The position numbers and the translations under genes are program-made. A stretch of 64,000 nucleotides of DNA from Micromonospora violae (GTDB taxonomy: Bacteria > Actinomycetota > Actinomycetes > Mycobacteriales > Micromonosporaceae), in contig NZ_SHKK01000001.1 of the NCBI RefSeq assembly GCF_004217135.1, positions 930,001 to 994,000 on the forward strand, in the 5' to 3' direction. Positions 10,773 through 19,603 of the stretch are shown piece by piece. The notes beneath the pieces were generated by a model. The model saw only the letters and a program-made list of their open reading frames with translations. It searched no databases and was not told the DNA's origin. Every line of letters begins with the position of its first letter. Positions within the stretch are counted from its first letter, which is position 1.

Positions 10773-11231
10773 GTGGCTGAGCTGACGCGTGGGGTGCGGA
10801 TCGGCGTGGATGTCGGTCAGGTGCGGGTGGGTGTCTCCCGCTCGGACCCGGACGGGATCCTGGCGACGCCGCTGGTCACCCTGGCCCGCGATCTCACGGC
10901 GGCGCCGGACGCGGTGCCGAGCGACCTCGCCGAGCTGGCCGCGTTGGTGGCCGAGCACGAGGCGGTCGGGGTTGTCGTCGGCCTTCCGGTCAATCTCGCC
11001 GGCAAGCACGGCCCTGCGGCCGCCCACGTGAAGGCGTACGCTGACCGACTGGTCGATGTGATAGCGCCTGTCCCGGTAACGCTCACTGACGAGAGGATGT
11101 CGACCGTGGTCGCCTCTCGTAGGCTTGCCGAACGTGGCGTCCGAGGTAAACGTCAACGTGCGGTTGTCGATCAGGCGGCCGCGGTGGAGATCCTGCAGAG
11201 CTGGCTGGATGCGCAGCGGAGGCGGACGTAA
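10773..11231 (+). CDS. ruvX: YqgF/RuvX family Holliday junction resolvase-like nuclease
   Basis: An RNase H-fold protein of 152 residues, linked in the family to pre-16S rRNA processing and Holliday-junction resolution. The N-terminal strand GVDVGQVRVGVSRSD supplies the first acidic residue. The central 'VVVGLPVNLAGKHGPAA' and 'LTDERMSTVVA' blocks hold the second, and 'VVDQAAAVEILQSWLD' supplies the C-terminal Asp. The GTG start is the only one that keeps the first strand without a spurious extension. Its stop overlaps the mltG start by one base (TAATG), so the two are coupled. Confidence 0.92.
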   Translation: MAELTRGVRIGVDVGQVRVGVSRSDPDGILATPLVTLARDLTAAPDAVPSDLAELAALVAEHEAVGVVVGLPVNLAGKHGPAAAHVKAYADRLVDVIAPVPVTLTDERMSTVVASRRLAERGVRGKRQRAVVDQAAAVEILQSWLDAQRRRT

Positions 11232-12427
11232 TGATCGACGATCTGGACCTTGGGTTCGACGAGCCGGAGCGGGGGGAGAAGGGCCGGCACCGGCGGGGCT
11301 TCCGCAAGCGCAAGAGCGGGTCCGGCGGCGGCCGGGGCAAGACATTCCTGGCGCTGCTGATGGCTCTGCTCCTGTTGGGCACCATCGGCGGCGGCGCGTT
11401 CTACGGCTTCGACCGCATCCAGAACTACTTCGTCACCCCCGACTATGACGGCAGCGGGAAGGGCGAGGTCACCGTCGAGATCAAGAACGGCGCGCTGCTC
11501 GCCGACATGGCCGACGCGCTCGTCGCGGCCGACGTGGTGAAGAGCCAGAAGGCCTTCATCGAGGCGGCCGAGGCCAACTCGCGCAGCAAGAACATCCAGC
11601 CGGGCACGTACAAGCTGCGCAAGCAGATGAGCGGCGCGAGCGCCATCACCGCGATGCTCGACCTGAAGAACAAGATCGTCAACGGGCTGACCATCCCCGA
11701 GGGTCGCACCGCCAAGAACATCTACAAGTTGCTCTCCCAGAAGACCAAGATCCCGGTCAAGGACTTCGAGACCGCCGCGAAGGACCCGGAGGCGCTCGGC
11801 GTCCCGGACTGGTGGTTCAAGCGCGACGACGGCAAGAAGGTCGTCAAGTCCATCGAGGGCTTCCTCTTCCCGGACACCTACGAGATCCCGCCGAAGGCCA
11901 CCGCCGAGAGCATCCTCAAGCTGATGGTGACCCGATTCCTCTCGGTGACCGGGGAGATGAAGTTCGCCGACCGGGTGCAGGAGGAACGCAAGGTCAGCCC
12001 GTACGAGGCGCTCATCGTGGCGTCCCTCGCTCAGGCCGAGGCGGGCAACAAGGACGACCTGGGCAAGGTCGCCCGGGTGGCCTACAACCGGGTGTACGGC
12101 GAGTTCAACTGCAACTGCCTGGAGATGGACGTCACTGTCAACTACTACCTGGAGTCGATCGGCAAGCCGACCAAGACGTCCGGGCAGATGACGGCGGCCG
12201 AGCTGGACGACGAGAAGAACCCGTACAACCGCAAGCTGCGCGGCATGATCCCCACCCCGATCAACAACCCCGGCAAGGAAGCCCTGGACGGGGCGATGAA
12301 CACGCCGCCGGGCAAGTGGCTCTACTTCGTGGCGATCGACAAGCAGGGCCACTCGGCTTTCGCCGAGACGTACGAGCAGCAGTTGCGCAACGAGGCCAAG
12401 GCGAGGGCGGCCGGGGTCATCAAATAG
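11231..12427 (+). CDS. mltG: endolytic murein transglycosylase MltG
   Basis: Membrane-bound lytic transglycosylase of the YceG family, which releases nascent glycan strands at the septum or side wall. The 398 residues consist of a basic cytoplasmic N-terminus, one membrane helix (about 38-60) and an extracytoplasmic YceG domain. The catalytic block reads VASLAQAEAG. The second Glu of the common 'SIVEKE' pattern is kept, while the first aligns with Gln; which one is catalytic here should not be assumed. The later 'GMIPTPINNPGKEALDGAMN' block is typical. It is coupled to ruvX and followed by aroE, the usual actinobacterial order. Confidence 0.93.
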   Translation: MIDDLDLGFDEPERGEKGRHRRGFRKRKSGSGGGRGKTFLALLMALLLLGTIGGGAFYGFDRIQNYFVTPDYDGSGKGEVTVEIKNGALLADMADALVAADVVKSQKAFIEAAEANSRSKNIQPGTYKLRKQMSGASAITAMLDLKNKIVNGLTIPEGRTAKNIYKLLSQKTKIPVKDFETAAKDPEALGVPDWWFKRDDGKKVVKSIEGFLFPDTYEIPPKATAESILKLMVTRFLSVTGEMKFADRVQEERKVSPYEALIVASLAQAEAGNKDDLGKVARVAYNRVYGEFNCNCLEMDVTVNYYLESIGKPTKTSGQMTAAELDDEKNPYNRKLRGMIPTPINNPGKEALDGAMNTPPGKWLYFVAIDKQGHSAFAETYEQQLRNEAKARAAGVIK

Positions 12428-12445
12428 CGGGCAGGGCTGACGGTT

Positions 12446-12488
12446 CCCTTCCTGGTGGCGACCATAACTGCGGTCGCATCGGGAAGGG
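12446..12488 (+). other. two-tier stem-loop in the mltG-aroE gap
   Basis: Outer 7-bp stem (12446-12452 with 12482-12488) and inner 6-bp stem (12458-12463 with 12472-12477), joined by an internal loop. It could be a terminator for mltG or a leader structure for aroE. The right arm leads directly into a purine-rich GGGAGAG stretch that could act as a ribosome binding site for the small ORF that follows. Confidence 0.4.
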
Positions 12489-12496
12489 AGAGCCGT

Positions 12497-12571
12497 ATGG
12501 GGGAGTGGGAAGTGATGTCGACAGTGACCGGGCCGCCGGCCCCGACCGGCGGTGATCGTGTCGACCCGTAG
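12497..12571 (+). CDS. possible 24-residue leader peptide overlapping aroE
   Basis: ATG to TAG ORF of 24 codons (begins MGEWEVMST, ends GGDRVDP). It is preceded by GGGAGAG and overlaps the start of aroE in another frame by 20 bases. Its amino acids show no family. Its placement behind a stem-loop and across the aroE start allows translational coupling, but a chance ORF is the null hypothesis. Confidence 0.25.
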   Translation: MGEWEVMSTVTGPPAPTGGDRVDP

Positions 12572-13382
12572 GGCCGCCGTGCTGGGCAAGCCGATCGCGC
12601 ACTCCCTCTCCCCGGTGATCCACACCGCCGGCTACGCCGCCGCCGGGCTGACCGGGTGGTCGTACACCCGGATCGAGTGCGCGGCTGCGGAGCTGCCGGA
12701 TCTGGTCGCCGGTTTGGGCCCGGAGTGGGCCGGGTTGTCGGTGACCATGCCGGGCAAGGAGGCGGCGCTCGCCGTGGCCGACGCCGTCTCGCCGGTCGCC
12801 GCCGCCGTCGGTGCGGCCAACACGTTGGTACGCCGTCCCGACGGCTCCTGGTATGCGGACAACACCGACGTCGCCGGCATGGTGCAGGTCCTGACCGACG
12901 CCGGCGTGACCGCCGGTGCCGCCGTGACGGTGCTCGGCGCCGGCGGGACGGCGCGCGCCGCGCTCGCGGCCGCCGCACAACTGGCCTGCTCGTCGGTGAC
13001 GGTGGTGGCCCGTCGGCCGGAGGCCGTCGAGGAGTTGCGTCCGGTGGCGGACGCGCTGGGTGTCGTGCTGACGCCCGCCCGGTGGGCCGATGCGCCCGGG
13101 CGGTTCTCCACCGCCGACGTGGTCGTCTCCACGGTGCCGAAGGGGGTCGCCGACCCGTTGGCCGCCGTGGTGGCCTGGCGGCCGGGCGCGGTGTTCTTCG
13201 ATGCACTGTACGACCCGTGGCCGACACCGCTGGCGACCGCCGCCGACGCGGCCGGTTGCCGGATCGTTTCCGGGCTGGATCTGCTGCTGGCCCAGGCGGT
13301 CGGGCAGTTCGAGCAGTTCACCGGGGTGGCCGCGCCCAGGGCGGCGATGGCCGCCGCGTTGGCTGCCGCTCGCGCCGCCTGA
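12552..13382 (+). CDS. aroE: shikimate dehydrogenase
   Basis: Reduces 3-dehydroshikimate to shikimate with NADPH in chorismate synthesis. The 276 residues contain the substrate loop GKPIAHSLSPVIH, the catalytic Lys/Asp of 'MPGKEAAL' and 'NTDVAGM', the Rossmann motif VLGAGGTARA, and a C-terminal 'GLDLLLAQAVGQFEQFTG'. GTG at 12552 is taken; GTG at 12558 is equally possible and neither has a strong ribosome binding site. The next aro genes begin 13.8 kb downstream, because the polysaccharide block intervenes. Confidence 0.93.
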   Translation: MIVSTRRAAVLGKPIAHSLSPVIHTAGYAAAGLTGWSYTRIECAAAELPDLVAGLGPEWAGLSVTMPGKEAALAVADAVSPVAAAVGAANTLVRRPDGSWYADNTDVAGMVQVLTDAGVTAGAAVTVLGAGGTARAALAAAAQLACSSVTVVARRPEAVEELRPVADALGVVLTPARWADAPGRFSTADVVVSTVPKGVADPLAAVVAWRPGAVFFDALYDPWPTPLATAADAAGCRIVSGLDLLLAQAVGQFEQFTGVAAPRAAMAAALAAARAA

Positions 13383-13499
13383 AGCAGCCGCACCTTAGCT
13401 GACGGTTAAGACGCGCTTACGGAAAACTGTCCTACCCCCGACATGCCCTGGTCATCGATACGCTGCTCACCGTTATGGACGCAGACACAGGGAGTTTCC

Positions 13500-15206
13500 T
13501 TGACCAGGCACGGACTGCACCGCATCACCCGGTTCCGTTCCGGACCCCGGCGTAAGGCGATTGCCATCGGCGTGGTCGGCGGTTCGGTGGTGGCCGGCAT
13601 CGTGGCGACCATGATGCCGTTGCTGGCCAGCGACGACCTGTCGATCCGGGCGGCGGCCGACACCACCGCGACCACGGTGACGCAGGACGGTGACAACGCG
13701 GCCAAGACGACCCTGGCTACCTGCGCGACGCGCTGCGACGGCAACCCGCGCGGTGGCCGCGAGGCAGTCATCGAGTTCGCGGTGACCACGCTGCCGGCCG
13801 CTGCGGTCAACATCCGGGCGACGCTGCGGGTGCACGCCTGGCAGCAGTTCGCCGCCACGGTGACGGCGCACGCCTCGCCGCTGAGCGCCCGCGAGTCGCG
13901 GCCGCCCCTGACGCCGGCCGGTGCCGCGCTGGACAGCGTGACCAGTGTGTCCAAGGGCTTCAACGAGTGGGACATCTCCAAACTTGTCACCGGCAACGGC
14001 ACCTGGACGGTCTCGTTGGCGCAGAGCGGCCTGGAGAGCCGGATCTACTGGGCGTCGGTCGAGAACCGCAACCCGGACCTGCGGCCCAGCCTGGTAATCA
14101 GCTACGACCTGGGGGCCCGGCCGTCGCCGGTGACGACCACCCGGCCGGCACCGCCGCCGTCACCGAGCCCGTCGCCGACCACCGCCGCACCGAAGCCGTC
14201 GCCGACCACCGCCCCGACCCGGACGGCGACCCCGAGCCCCAGCGGCACCCTGCCGGCCGGCAAGTGCGGGTCGGTCTCGGACAAGCTCGTCCCGTCCTGC
14301 GGCGCCTGGTGGGGCATGTACTCGCCCGCCGGGGCGTCCGGCGGTTGGGACCACGGCAAGGCCGTCGCCGACGTGGAAGCGCAGGTCGGGCGCAAGTTCG
14401 ACATCGTGCACCGCTACCACGACTTCTCCAACGCGGGTAGCAACGGCGCCTTCCCCGACGTGTACGAACAGCAGCAGATGCGGGAAGGTCGGCTGATGTT
14501 CTTCGCCTGGGAGTCCCGCGACTTCTCCGCCGGCACCACCCTCAAGTGGTCCGATGTCTACAGCGGACGGCACGACCAGACCATCGACGCGGTCGCCGGC
14601 CGGATCCGCGCCACCGGCGTGCCGGTGTTCATCGGCTTCGACCACGAGCCGGAGGATGAGCCGAACAAGGGCAGCGACGCCGACTTCGTGCGTGCCTGGC
14701 GCTACGTCCACGAGCGGTTCGCCAACGCCGGCGCGTCCAACGCGGTCTGGGTCTGGACGATGATGGGCTGGTCCGGGCACTACTCCCGGTACGCCGGCCT
14801 GTACCCCGGTGACCGGTACGTGGACTGGGTGGCCTACGACCCGTACAACTTCCACGTCTGCAACGGCAGCACGGTGTGGAAGAGCCCGAGCACGACGGTC
14901 GGGGGCTTCTACCGGTGGTTGGACGAGAATGGCATCGGTGCCGGCAAGCCTCGGATGCTCGCCGAGTTCGGCACCAATTTCAACTCCGCCGACCTGGGCG
15001 CCAAGCAGCGCTGGTTCCAGGATTTCCCGGCGGCCCTGAAGGCGCACCCGAAGATCAAGGCGGCCATCTACTTCAACTCGGCCGGCATGACCAGCCGTAC
15101 GTCGACCTGCGACATGACGATGAACCACGACGCCTCGGCGGTCGCCGGCTTCGCCAAGGCCGGGCAGGACCCTTATCTGCGGCAGCCCACCGGAGGTAGC
15201 CGCTGA
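13500..15206 (+). CDS. secreted GH26-like glycoside hydrolase with N-terminal DNRLRE-like domain
   Basis: Probable extracellular endo-glycosidase of 568 residues. After a basic start (RFRSGPRRK) comes a hydrophobic export signal (about residues 21-42), then a beta-rich DNRLRE/CBM-like domain (about 50-200), a Pro/Ser/Thr linker (about 205-255), and a catalytic domain with two cysteine pairs. The GH26 acid/base matches E383 (DHEPEDE) and the nucleophile E489 (MLAEFGTN), 106 residues apart as in GH26 mannanases. TTG at 13500 follows AGGGAG by about 7 bases and is preferred to ATG at 13443, which would precede the signal by a non-polar extension. Next to the EPS genes it may trim or release the polymer. 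Substrate unknown. Confidence 0.8.
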   Translation: MTRHGLHRITRFRSGPRRKAIAIGVVGGSVVAGIVATMMPLLASDDLSIRAAADTTATTVTQDGDNAAKTTLATCATRCDGNPRGGREAVIEFAVTTLPAAAVNIRATLRVHAWQQFAATVTAHASPLSARESRPPLTPAGAALDSVTSVSKGFNEWDISKLVTGNGTWTVSLAQSGLESRIYWASVENRNPDLRPSLVISYDLGARPSPVTTTRPAPPPSPSPSPTTAAPKPSPTTAPTRTATPSPSGTLPAGKCGSVSDKLVPSCGAWWGMYSPAGASGGWDHGKAVADVEAQVGRKFDIVHRYHDFSNAGSNGAFPDVYEQQQMREGRLMFFAWESRDFSAGTTLKWSDVYSGRHDQTIDAVAGRIRATGVPVFIGFDHEPEDEPNKGSDADFVRAWRYVHERFANAGASNAVWVWTMMGWSGHYSRYAGLYPGDRYVDWVAYDPYNFHVCNGSTVWKSPSTTVGGFYRWLDENGIGAGKPRMLAEFGTNFNSADLGAKQRWFQDFPAALKAHPKIKAAIYFNSAGMTSRTSTCDMTMNHDASAVAGFAKAGQDPYLRQPTGGSR

Positions 15207-15292
15207 CGGTCGAAACGCACTGACGGCACGGCGGTTCGCCGGGGGTCGGGCATCCGATCCTCCGGCGTTCTGTCGGCTTGCGGATTCATGCA

Positions 15293-15315
15293 CCGCCCAA
15301 TCGGCGGATTTTGTT
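15293..15315 (+). terminator. weak hairpin plus T-tract after the GH26 gene
   Basis: 5-bp arms CCGCC/GGCGG (15293-15297 and 15303-15307) around CAATC, followed by ATTTTGTT, an unusually AT-rich stretch here. It could end the GH26 transcript; the stem is short. The remaining bases up to 15371 hold no feature I could support apart from GGAGGCG just before the next start. Confidence 0.35.
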
Positions 15316-15371
15316 AACCAGGCTGGACGAGGCACGCTACCTCGGGTTCTCATCCAATCTGGAGGCGTAGC

Positions 15372-17363
15372 GTGCCCAAACTTCCGCACTCATGGCGTTT
15401 TGCAGGACGTCGTACTCGGGCGGGGATGGTCGCGTTGGCGATCACCGCCGCAGCTCTGGGCGTGCCCACCACCGCGTCGGCCGCTGTGGTTCCGGTCCCG
15501 ACGACGGCGACTCTGGTGTCGGCGAACCCCGCCGACGCGACCCCGCACGCGCGAGACGGTGAGACCCGTGCCTTCGCGCAGGTGGGCAACACGGTCTTCG
15601 TCGGCGGCAGCTTCACCCAGCTCCGGCAGACCGCCAGCTCCGCGTGGATCACGCAGCGCTACCTCTTCGCGTACGACCGGACCACCGGCACCATGTCGAC
15701 CACCTTCCTGCCGGTGCTCGACGGCGCGGTCAACACCCTCATCGCCGGCCCCGGCGGCACGCTGATCGTGGGTGGCGCCTTCAAGAACGTCAACGGCGTC
15801 TCGCGCAAGAACCTGGTGGCGCTCGACCCGTCGACCGGTGCGATCATCGACAGCTGGGTCGGGCGCTCCGACGGCGGCAACGTCCGTGACCTGGTGCTCA
15901 ACGGCAACTGGTTGTACGTGGCCGGTGCGTTCAACTGGCTCAACGGCACCGCGCACGCCGGTCTCGCCCGGCTCAACGCGACCACCGGCGCGATCGACCC
16001 GAGCTTCACCATCGACGCCACCGTCGGGCGGCACGGCACCGCGTCGTACGTCTGGGCCATCGACGTCACGCCGGACGGCGACACGCTGGTCGTCGGCGGC
16101 AACTTCACCCTCGTCAACGGCCTGTCGCGCAACCAGATGGCGTTGGTGGACGTCTCCGGGACCCCCACGGTGCTCGACTGGAGCACCGACAAGTTCGTTC
16201 CGCCGTGCGCGTCGCCGGCGACCTTCGTGCACTACGTGCAGGACGTGCGGTTCGGTGGCGACGGCAGTTGGTTCGTGGTCGGCACCAACGGCGGCGGTGG
16301 CTGGCCGGCCGCGTACTGCGACGCCCTGGTTCGGTTCGAGACCGCGGCGCGGGGCAGCGGCCAGCTCGCCACCTGGGTCGACTTCACCGGCAACGACACC
16401 ATCACCTCGGTCGAGGTGGCGGACAACGTGATCTACCTGGGCGGGCACTTCCGCTGGCTGAACAACCCGAACGCCAGCGACAAGGCCGGCACGGGCGCGA
16501 TCGACCGGCTCGGCATCGCCGCCGTCACCCCGGCGACCGGTCTGCCGGTGAACTGGAACCCGCGCCGTAGCGGCAGTGCCTCGATGCCCTCGGGCACCAG
16601 CAACTGGGGTTCGTCGGTGCCGGTGCTCTGGCGCGGCTCGGACGGCCTCTACTTCGGGCACAACTCCGACGGTATGGGCGAGGAGTACCACGGTCGGCTC
16701 GGCATGTTCCCGGCTGCCGGCGGACGCACCATCGCCCCGAAGAACCCGCCGTCGGCCACCACCGGCAACCTCTACCTGGGCACCGGCTCGGGCACCCTGG
16801 CGAAGGTGCCGTTCGACGGCACCGCGCTGGGCACCGCGACCACGGTCAGCCAGCCCGCGTACACGGCGGCCGGTGCGACCTGGCGGGTGGACGACCGGAT
16901 CTACTGGTCGCACACGGTGGCTGGCACGCCCACCGGTAGCCGGATCGACGTCTCGCTCTTCAACGGGGGCGCGATCGGCTCGCCGTGGGAGGCGTCCGGC
17001 TACAACGACTGGTACAACCCGGCGCTGCTGACCGGTGCCTTCTTCCTCGACGGCCGGCTCTACTACACCCGTACCGGGGCCAACAACCTCTACTACCGCT
17101 ACTTCGAGATCGACGGCAACTACCTCGGTGCCACCGAGTTCACCCTGCCGAGCACCGGAGTGACCTGGTCGGCGGTGCGGGGCATGGCCTGGGTGGGTGG
17201 CAACATCGTCTACGGCTCCACCGACGGTGCGCTGCGGAGTGTGCCGTTCGACCCGACGGCCGCGCCGAGCGCGGTGGTCAACGGCACCGCGGCGACCGTC
17301 ATCAGCAGTGCGACGCCCGAGTTGTCCTGGTCTACCCCATCGACGTTCTTCTCCGTACAGTAA
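15372..17363 (+). CDS. secreted beta-propeller protein with delta-60/DUF5122-like repeats
   Basis: A 663-residue exported protein of unknown function. A Sec signal peptide covers residues 1 to about 37 (basic RRTR, hydrophobic core, ...TTASA). The mature part contains at least five repeats of a strand pattern of the type hxVGGxFxxxNG: FVGGSF, LIVGGAF, LYVAGAF, LVVGGNF and IYLGGHF, about 50 residues apart, as in DUF5122 propellers. The last 200 residues form a different beta-rich segment. GGAGGCG precedes the GTG. It lies between the GH26 gene and the polysaccharide operon, so a surface role in binding or shaping the polymer is possible but inferred. Confidence 0.75.
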   Translation: MPKLPHSWRFAGRRTRAGMVALAITAAALGVPTTASAAVVPVPTTATLVSANPADATPHARDGETRAFAQVGNTVFVGGSFTQLRQTASSAWITQRYLFAYDRTTGTMSTTFLPVLDGAVNTLIAGPGGTLIVGGAFKNVNGVSRKNLVALDPSTGAIIDSWVGRSDGGNVRDLVLNGNWLYVAGAFNWLNGTAHAGLARLNATTGAIDPSFTIDATVGRHGTASYVWAIDVTPDGDTLVVGGNFTLVNGLSRNQMALVDVSGTPTVLDWSTDKFVPPCASPATFVHYVQDVRFGGDGSWFVVGTNGGGGWPAAYCDALVRFETAARGSGQLATWVDFTGNDTITSVEVADNVIYLGGHFRWLNNPNASDKAGTGAIDRLGIAAVTPATGLPVNWNPRRSGSASMPSGTSNWGSSVPVLWRGSDGLYFGHNSDGMGEEYHGRLGMFPAAGGRTIAPKNPPSATTGNLYLGTGSGTLAKVPFDGTALGTATTVSQPAYTAAGATWRVDDRIYWSHTVAGTPTGSRIDVSLFNGGAIGSPWEASGYNDWYNPALLTGAFFLDGRLYYTRTGANNLYYRYFEIDGNYLGATEFTLPSTGVTWSAVRGMAWVGGNIVYGSTDGALRSVPFDPTAAPSAVVNGTAATVISSATPELSWSTPSTFFSVQ

Positions 17364-17458
17364 CGGTCAACGGTTCGTAACGGAGCATCGGTAGATTGTT
17401 CACGTTGGGCCGGTGGCGGGTACCACCGCCGCCGGCCCCGCGATGTGGGGGAGGGTCG

Positions 17459-18010
17459 TTGCACGGCGCCGCTGGCATCCGAACGAGACGTCTGGTGCGT
17501 CTGGTCTTCGCGGTCAAACGCGGCTGGTACAAGCTCCGTTACCGGCGGTTGACACTCGGCCGGGACGTGGAGATCCGCGGCCGGATCCGGTTGCGGCGCG
17601 GCGTGCGGGTCACCATCGGTGACCGCACCCGCTTGAACAAACTCGTCCGCTTCGCCGGCCCCGGCGAGGTACGCGTCGGCGCGGACTGCCTGCTCAACGC
17701 CACCTGGATCGGCACCTGGACGTCAGTGACAGTGGGAGACCGATGCCTCCTGTCGGACTGCGAGCTGCTCGACAACGACTTCCACAACCTGCCCCCCGAG
17801 CAGCGGCACGAACCGCCCGGCCCGCTCACCCGTGCCCCGATCGTCCTGGAGGACAACGTCTGGGTCGGTGCGCACGCCCTGGTCCTCAAGGGTGTGCGGG
17901 TCGGCCGGGACAGCGTCGTCGGAGCGGCCACGGTGGTCCGCACGGACGTAGCACCCGGCGTCGTGGTCGTCGGCAATCCTCAACAGACGGTGAAGAAGTT
18001 CCATGACTGA
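17459..18010 (+). CDS. left-handed beta-helix acyltransferase
   Basis: O-acetyltransferase-like protein of the hexapeptide-repeat (LbH) superfamily, 183 residues. Successive strands with the [LIV]-G-x4 spacing run from about residue 35 to 160 (IGDRTRLNK, VGADCLLN, VGDRCLLSDC, EDNVWVGAHALVLKGVRVG, VVGAATVVRTDV), ending 'GVVVVGNPQQTVKKF', as in maltose/NodL-type acyltransferases. TTG at 17459 follows GGGGGAGGG; an earlier TTG at 17396 has no ribosome binding site. Its 3' end overlaps the wzz-like gene by 8 bases. It probably decorates a sugar of the polymer with acetyl groups. Confidence 0.8.
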   Translation: MHGAAGIRTRRLVRLVFAVKRGWYKLRYRRLTLGRDVEIRGRIRLRRGVRVTIGDRTRLNKLVRFAGPGEVRVGADCLLNATWIGTWTSVTVGDRCLLSDCELLDNDFHNLPPEQRHEPPGPLTRAPIVLEDNVWVGAHALVLKGVRVGRDSVVGAATVVRTDVAPGVVVVGNPQQTVKKFHD

Positions 18011-19601
18011 TGCAGCGCCCGGCCCCTGGCCCACGGACGGACCGTCCGCCGGCACCTCGCGTGCCGTGACACTGACCGACCTGCTGCGGGTGCCGATGCA
18101 CCGGTTGCGGTTGGTGGTGGCGGTCGCCATGGTCGGTCTGCTCGCCGCGCTCGGCTACGTGCTGCTGGTGCCGGCGGCGATGACCGCGAGCGCCGTGGTC
18201 GCGGTCCGGCCGGTGGTGACCGACGCCTTCACCCCCAGCGGCGCGGGTGCCGACCGCGCGGTCAACATGAACGTGGAGAGCGGCATCGCCACCGGCACCG
18301 AGGTGGTGCAGCGGCTCGCCAACTCGGCCGGCGGCGATCCCCGCGACATCCGCAACGCGCTCGAGGTCGAGGTGCCCACCGGTGGGCAGATCCTGCGCTT
18401 CAGTTACCAGGCGCGCGACGCGCACCAGGCCGTGCAGAGCGCCAACCTGGCCGCCGAGGCCTACCTGAGCGTGCGCCGGGCCATGTACGAGCAGCAGCGC
18501 GCCGAGATGCTGCGCTCCTACGACGAGAGCATCACGAAGGTCGTCGCCCAGCAGACCGCGTTGCAGAAGCGGGCGAACACCGCCAAGGACACCGCGGCCG
18601 GCGACGCGCTGGTGGCCGAGCTGTCCGGGATCAACAACCAGCTCACCCAGCTCAACGCCGCGCGTACCGAGATCGCGGCGGTCGACGTCAACCCCGGCTG
18701 GGTCACCCAGACCGCCGAGAAGGCGCTGGTCACCTCCGCCGGGCACCGGCCGCTCTATCTCGTCGCCGGCCTGCTCGGCGGGGCGCTGGTCGGCATCGTG
18801 CTGGCGTACCTCTGGGAGTCGACCGACCGGCGGGTCCGTTCGGTCGCCGACGGCCGGGACGCCTCCGGTCTCCCGCTGCTCGGCACGGTACGCCGACCGG
18901 CGTTCCGGGGCAGCCCTCGGGCGGTCGACGCCGACGTCCGGTACGTGGCGATGGCGGTCGCCGAGCGGGTCCGGCAACCCGCCCGGGTGGCGCTGGTCAC
19001 CGCCCGGGAGGACGCCACCGCGCTCACCGCCGGCCTCGCGGTGGCGCTCGCCGTGGACGGCCGGGAGGTCTTCGTCGCCGACGACAGCGGACGGGTCGAG
19101 CGGCTGCGGGCCAGTGTGCTCGCCGACCGGGGGCGGCTGCCCATCGACCCGTCCCGGCCGCTGGTGCCCAAACCGCGACCCGCCGGCAGCACACCGGCCG
19201 CCGGTGCCGCCGCGGACACCCCGCCCGCCCGCCGACCCTCCCCGCACCCGCCCGGCGCTCGCCCGTCCACCGACCCGGACGCCACGCTGACGCTGCCCCG
19301 GGTGTCGTCCGCCCGCCCCGACAACGGTCGCGTCATCGGCCCGGACGAGGTCGCCGTGGGGATGGGCAGTGTCCGGTTCGGCACCTGGCGGCAGGGCGCG
19401 GACCACGGGCTGGTCCTGTTCAACGCCCCGCCGGCGGAGTCCGACGAGCGCGGTGTGGCCGTGGCCCGGCAGGGCAGCGCGGTGGTGGTCGTGGAGCGCG
19501 ACCGCACCCGGCAGAGCGACCTGCGACGCCTGGTGGAGCGGCTGCGCGCCGCCGGGGTCACCCCGCTGGGCTTCGTGCTCACCCGCAACGGTCGGGCCTG
19601 A
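18003..19601 (+). CDS. Wzz-like chain-length/co-polymerase protein with degenerate kinase domain
   Basis: Polysaccharide co-polymerase, membrane, 532 residues. N-terminal Wzz domain with TM1 (about 37-57), a periplasmic helical region (about 150-240) and TM2 (about 257-279), followed by a cytoplasmic domain shaped like a tyrosine autokinase. Where the kinase Walker A should be, the sequence reads LVTAREDATALTAG, without GxxxxGK[ST]. The Walker B equivalent is LVLFNAPP, without Asp. No tyrosine cluster ends the protein; instead there is a Pro-rich insert (about 380-440). I infer that it regulates chain length without phosphorylation. It overlaps the upstream acyltransferase and lies 2 bases before the polymerase gene. 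Confidence 0.8.
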   Translation: MTDAAPGPWPTDGPSAGTSRAVTLTDLLRVPMHRLRLVVAVAMVGLLAALGYVLLVPAAMTASAVVAVRPVVTDAFTPSGAGADRAVNMNVESGIATGTEVVQRLANSAGGDPRDIRNALEVEVPTGGQILRFSYQARDAHQAVQSANLAAEAYLSVRRAMYEQQRAEMLRSYDESITKVVAQQTALQKRANTAKDTAAGDALVAELSGINNQLTQLNAARTEIAAVDVNPGWVTQTAEKALVTSAGHRPLYLVAGLLGGALVGIVLAYLWESTDRRVRSVADGRDASGLPLLGTVRRPAFRGSPRAVDADVRYVAMAVAERVRQPARVALVTAREDATALTAGLAVALAVDGREVFVADDSGRVERLRASVLADRGRLPIDPSRPLVPKPRPAGSTPAAGAAADTPPARRPSPHPPGARPSTDPDATLTLPRVSSARPDNGRVIGPDEVAVGMGSVRFGTWRQGADHGLVLFNAPPAESDERGVAVARQGSAVVVVERDRTRQSDLRRLVERLRAAGVTPLGFVLTRNGRA

Positions 19602-19603
19602 GC

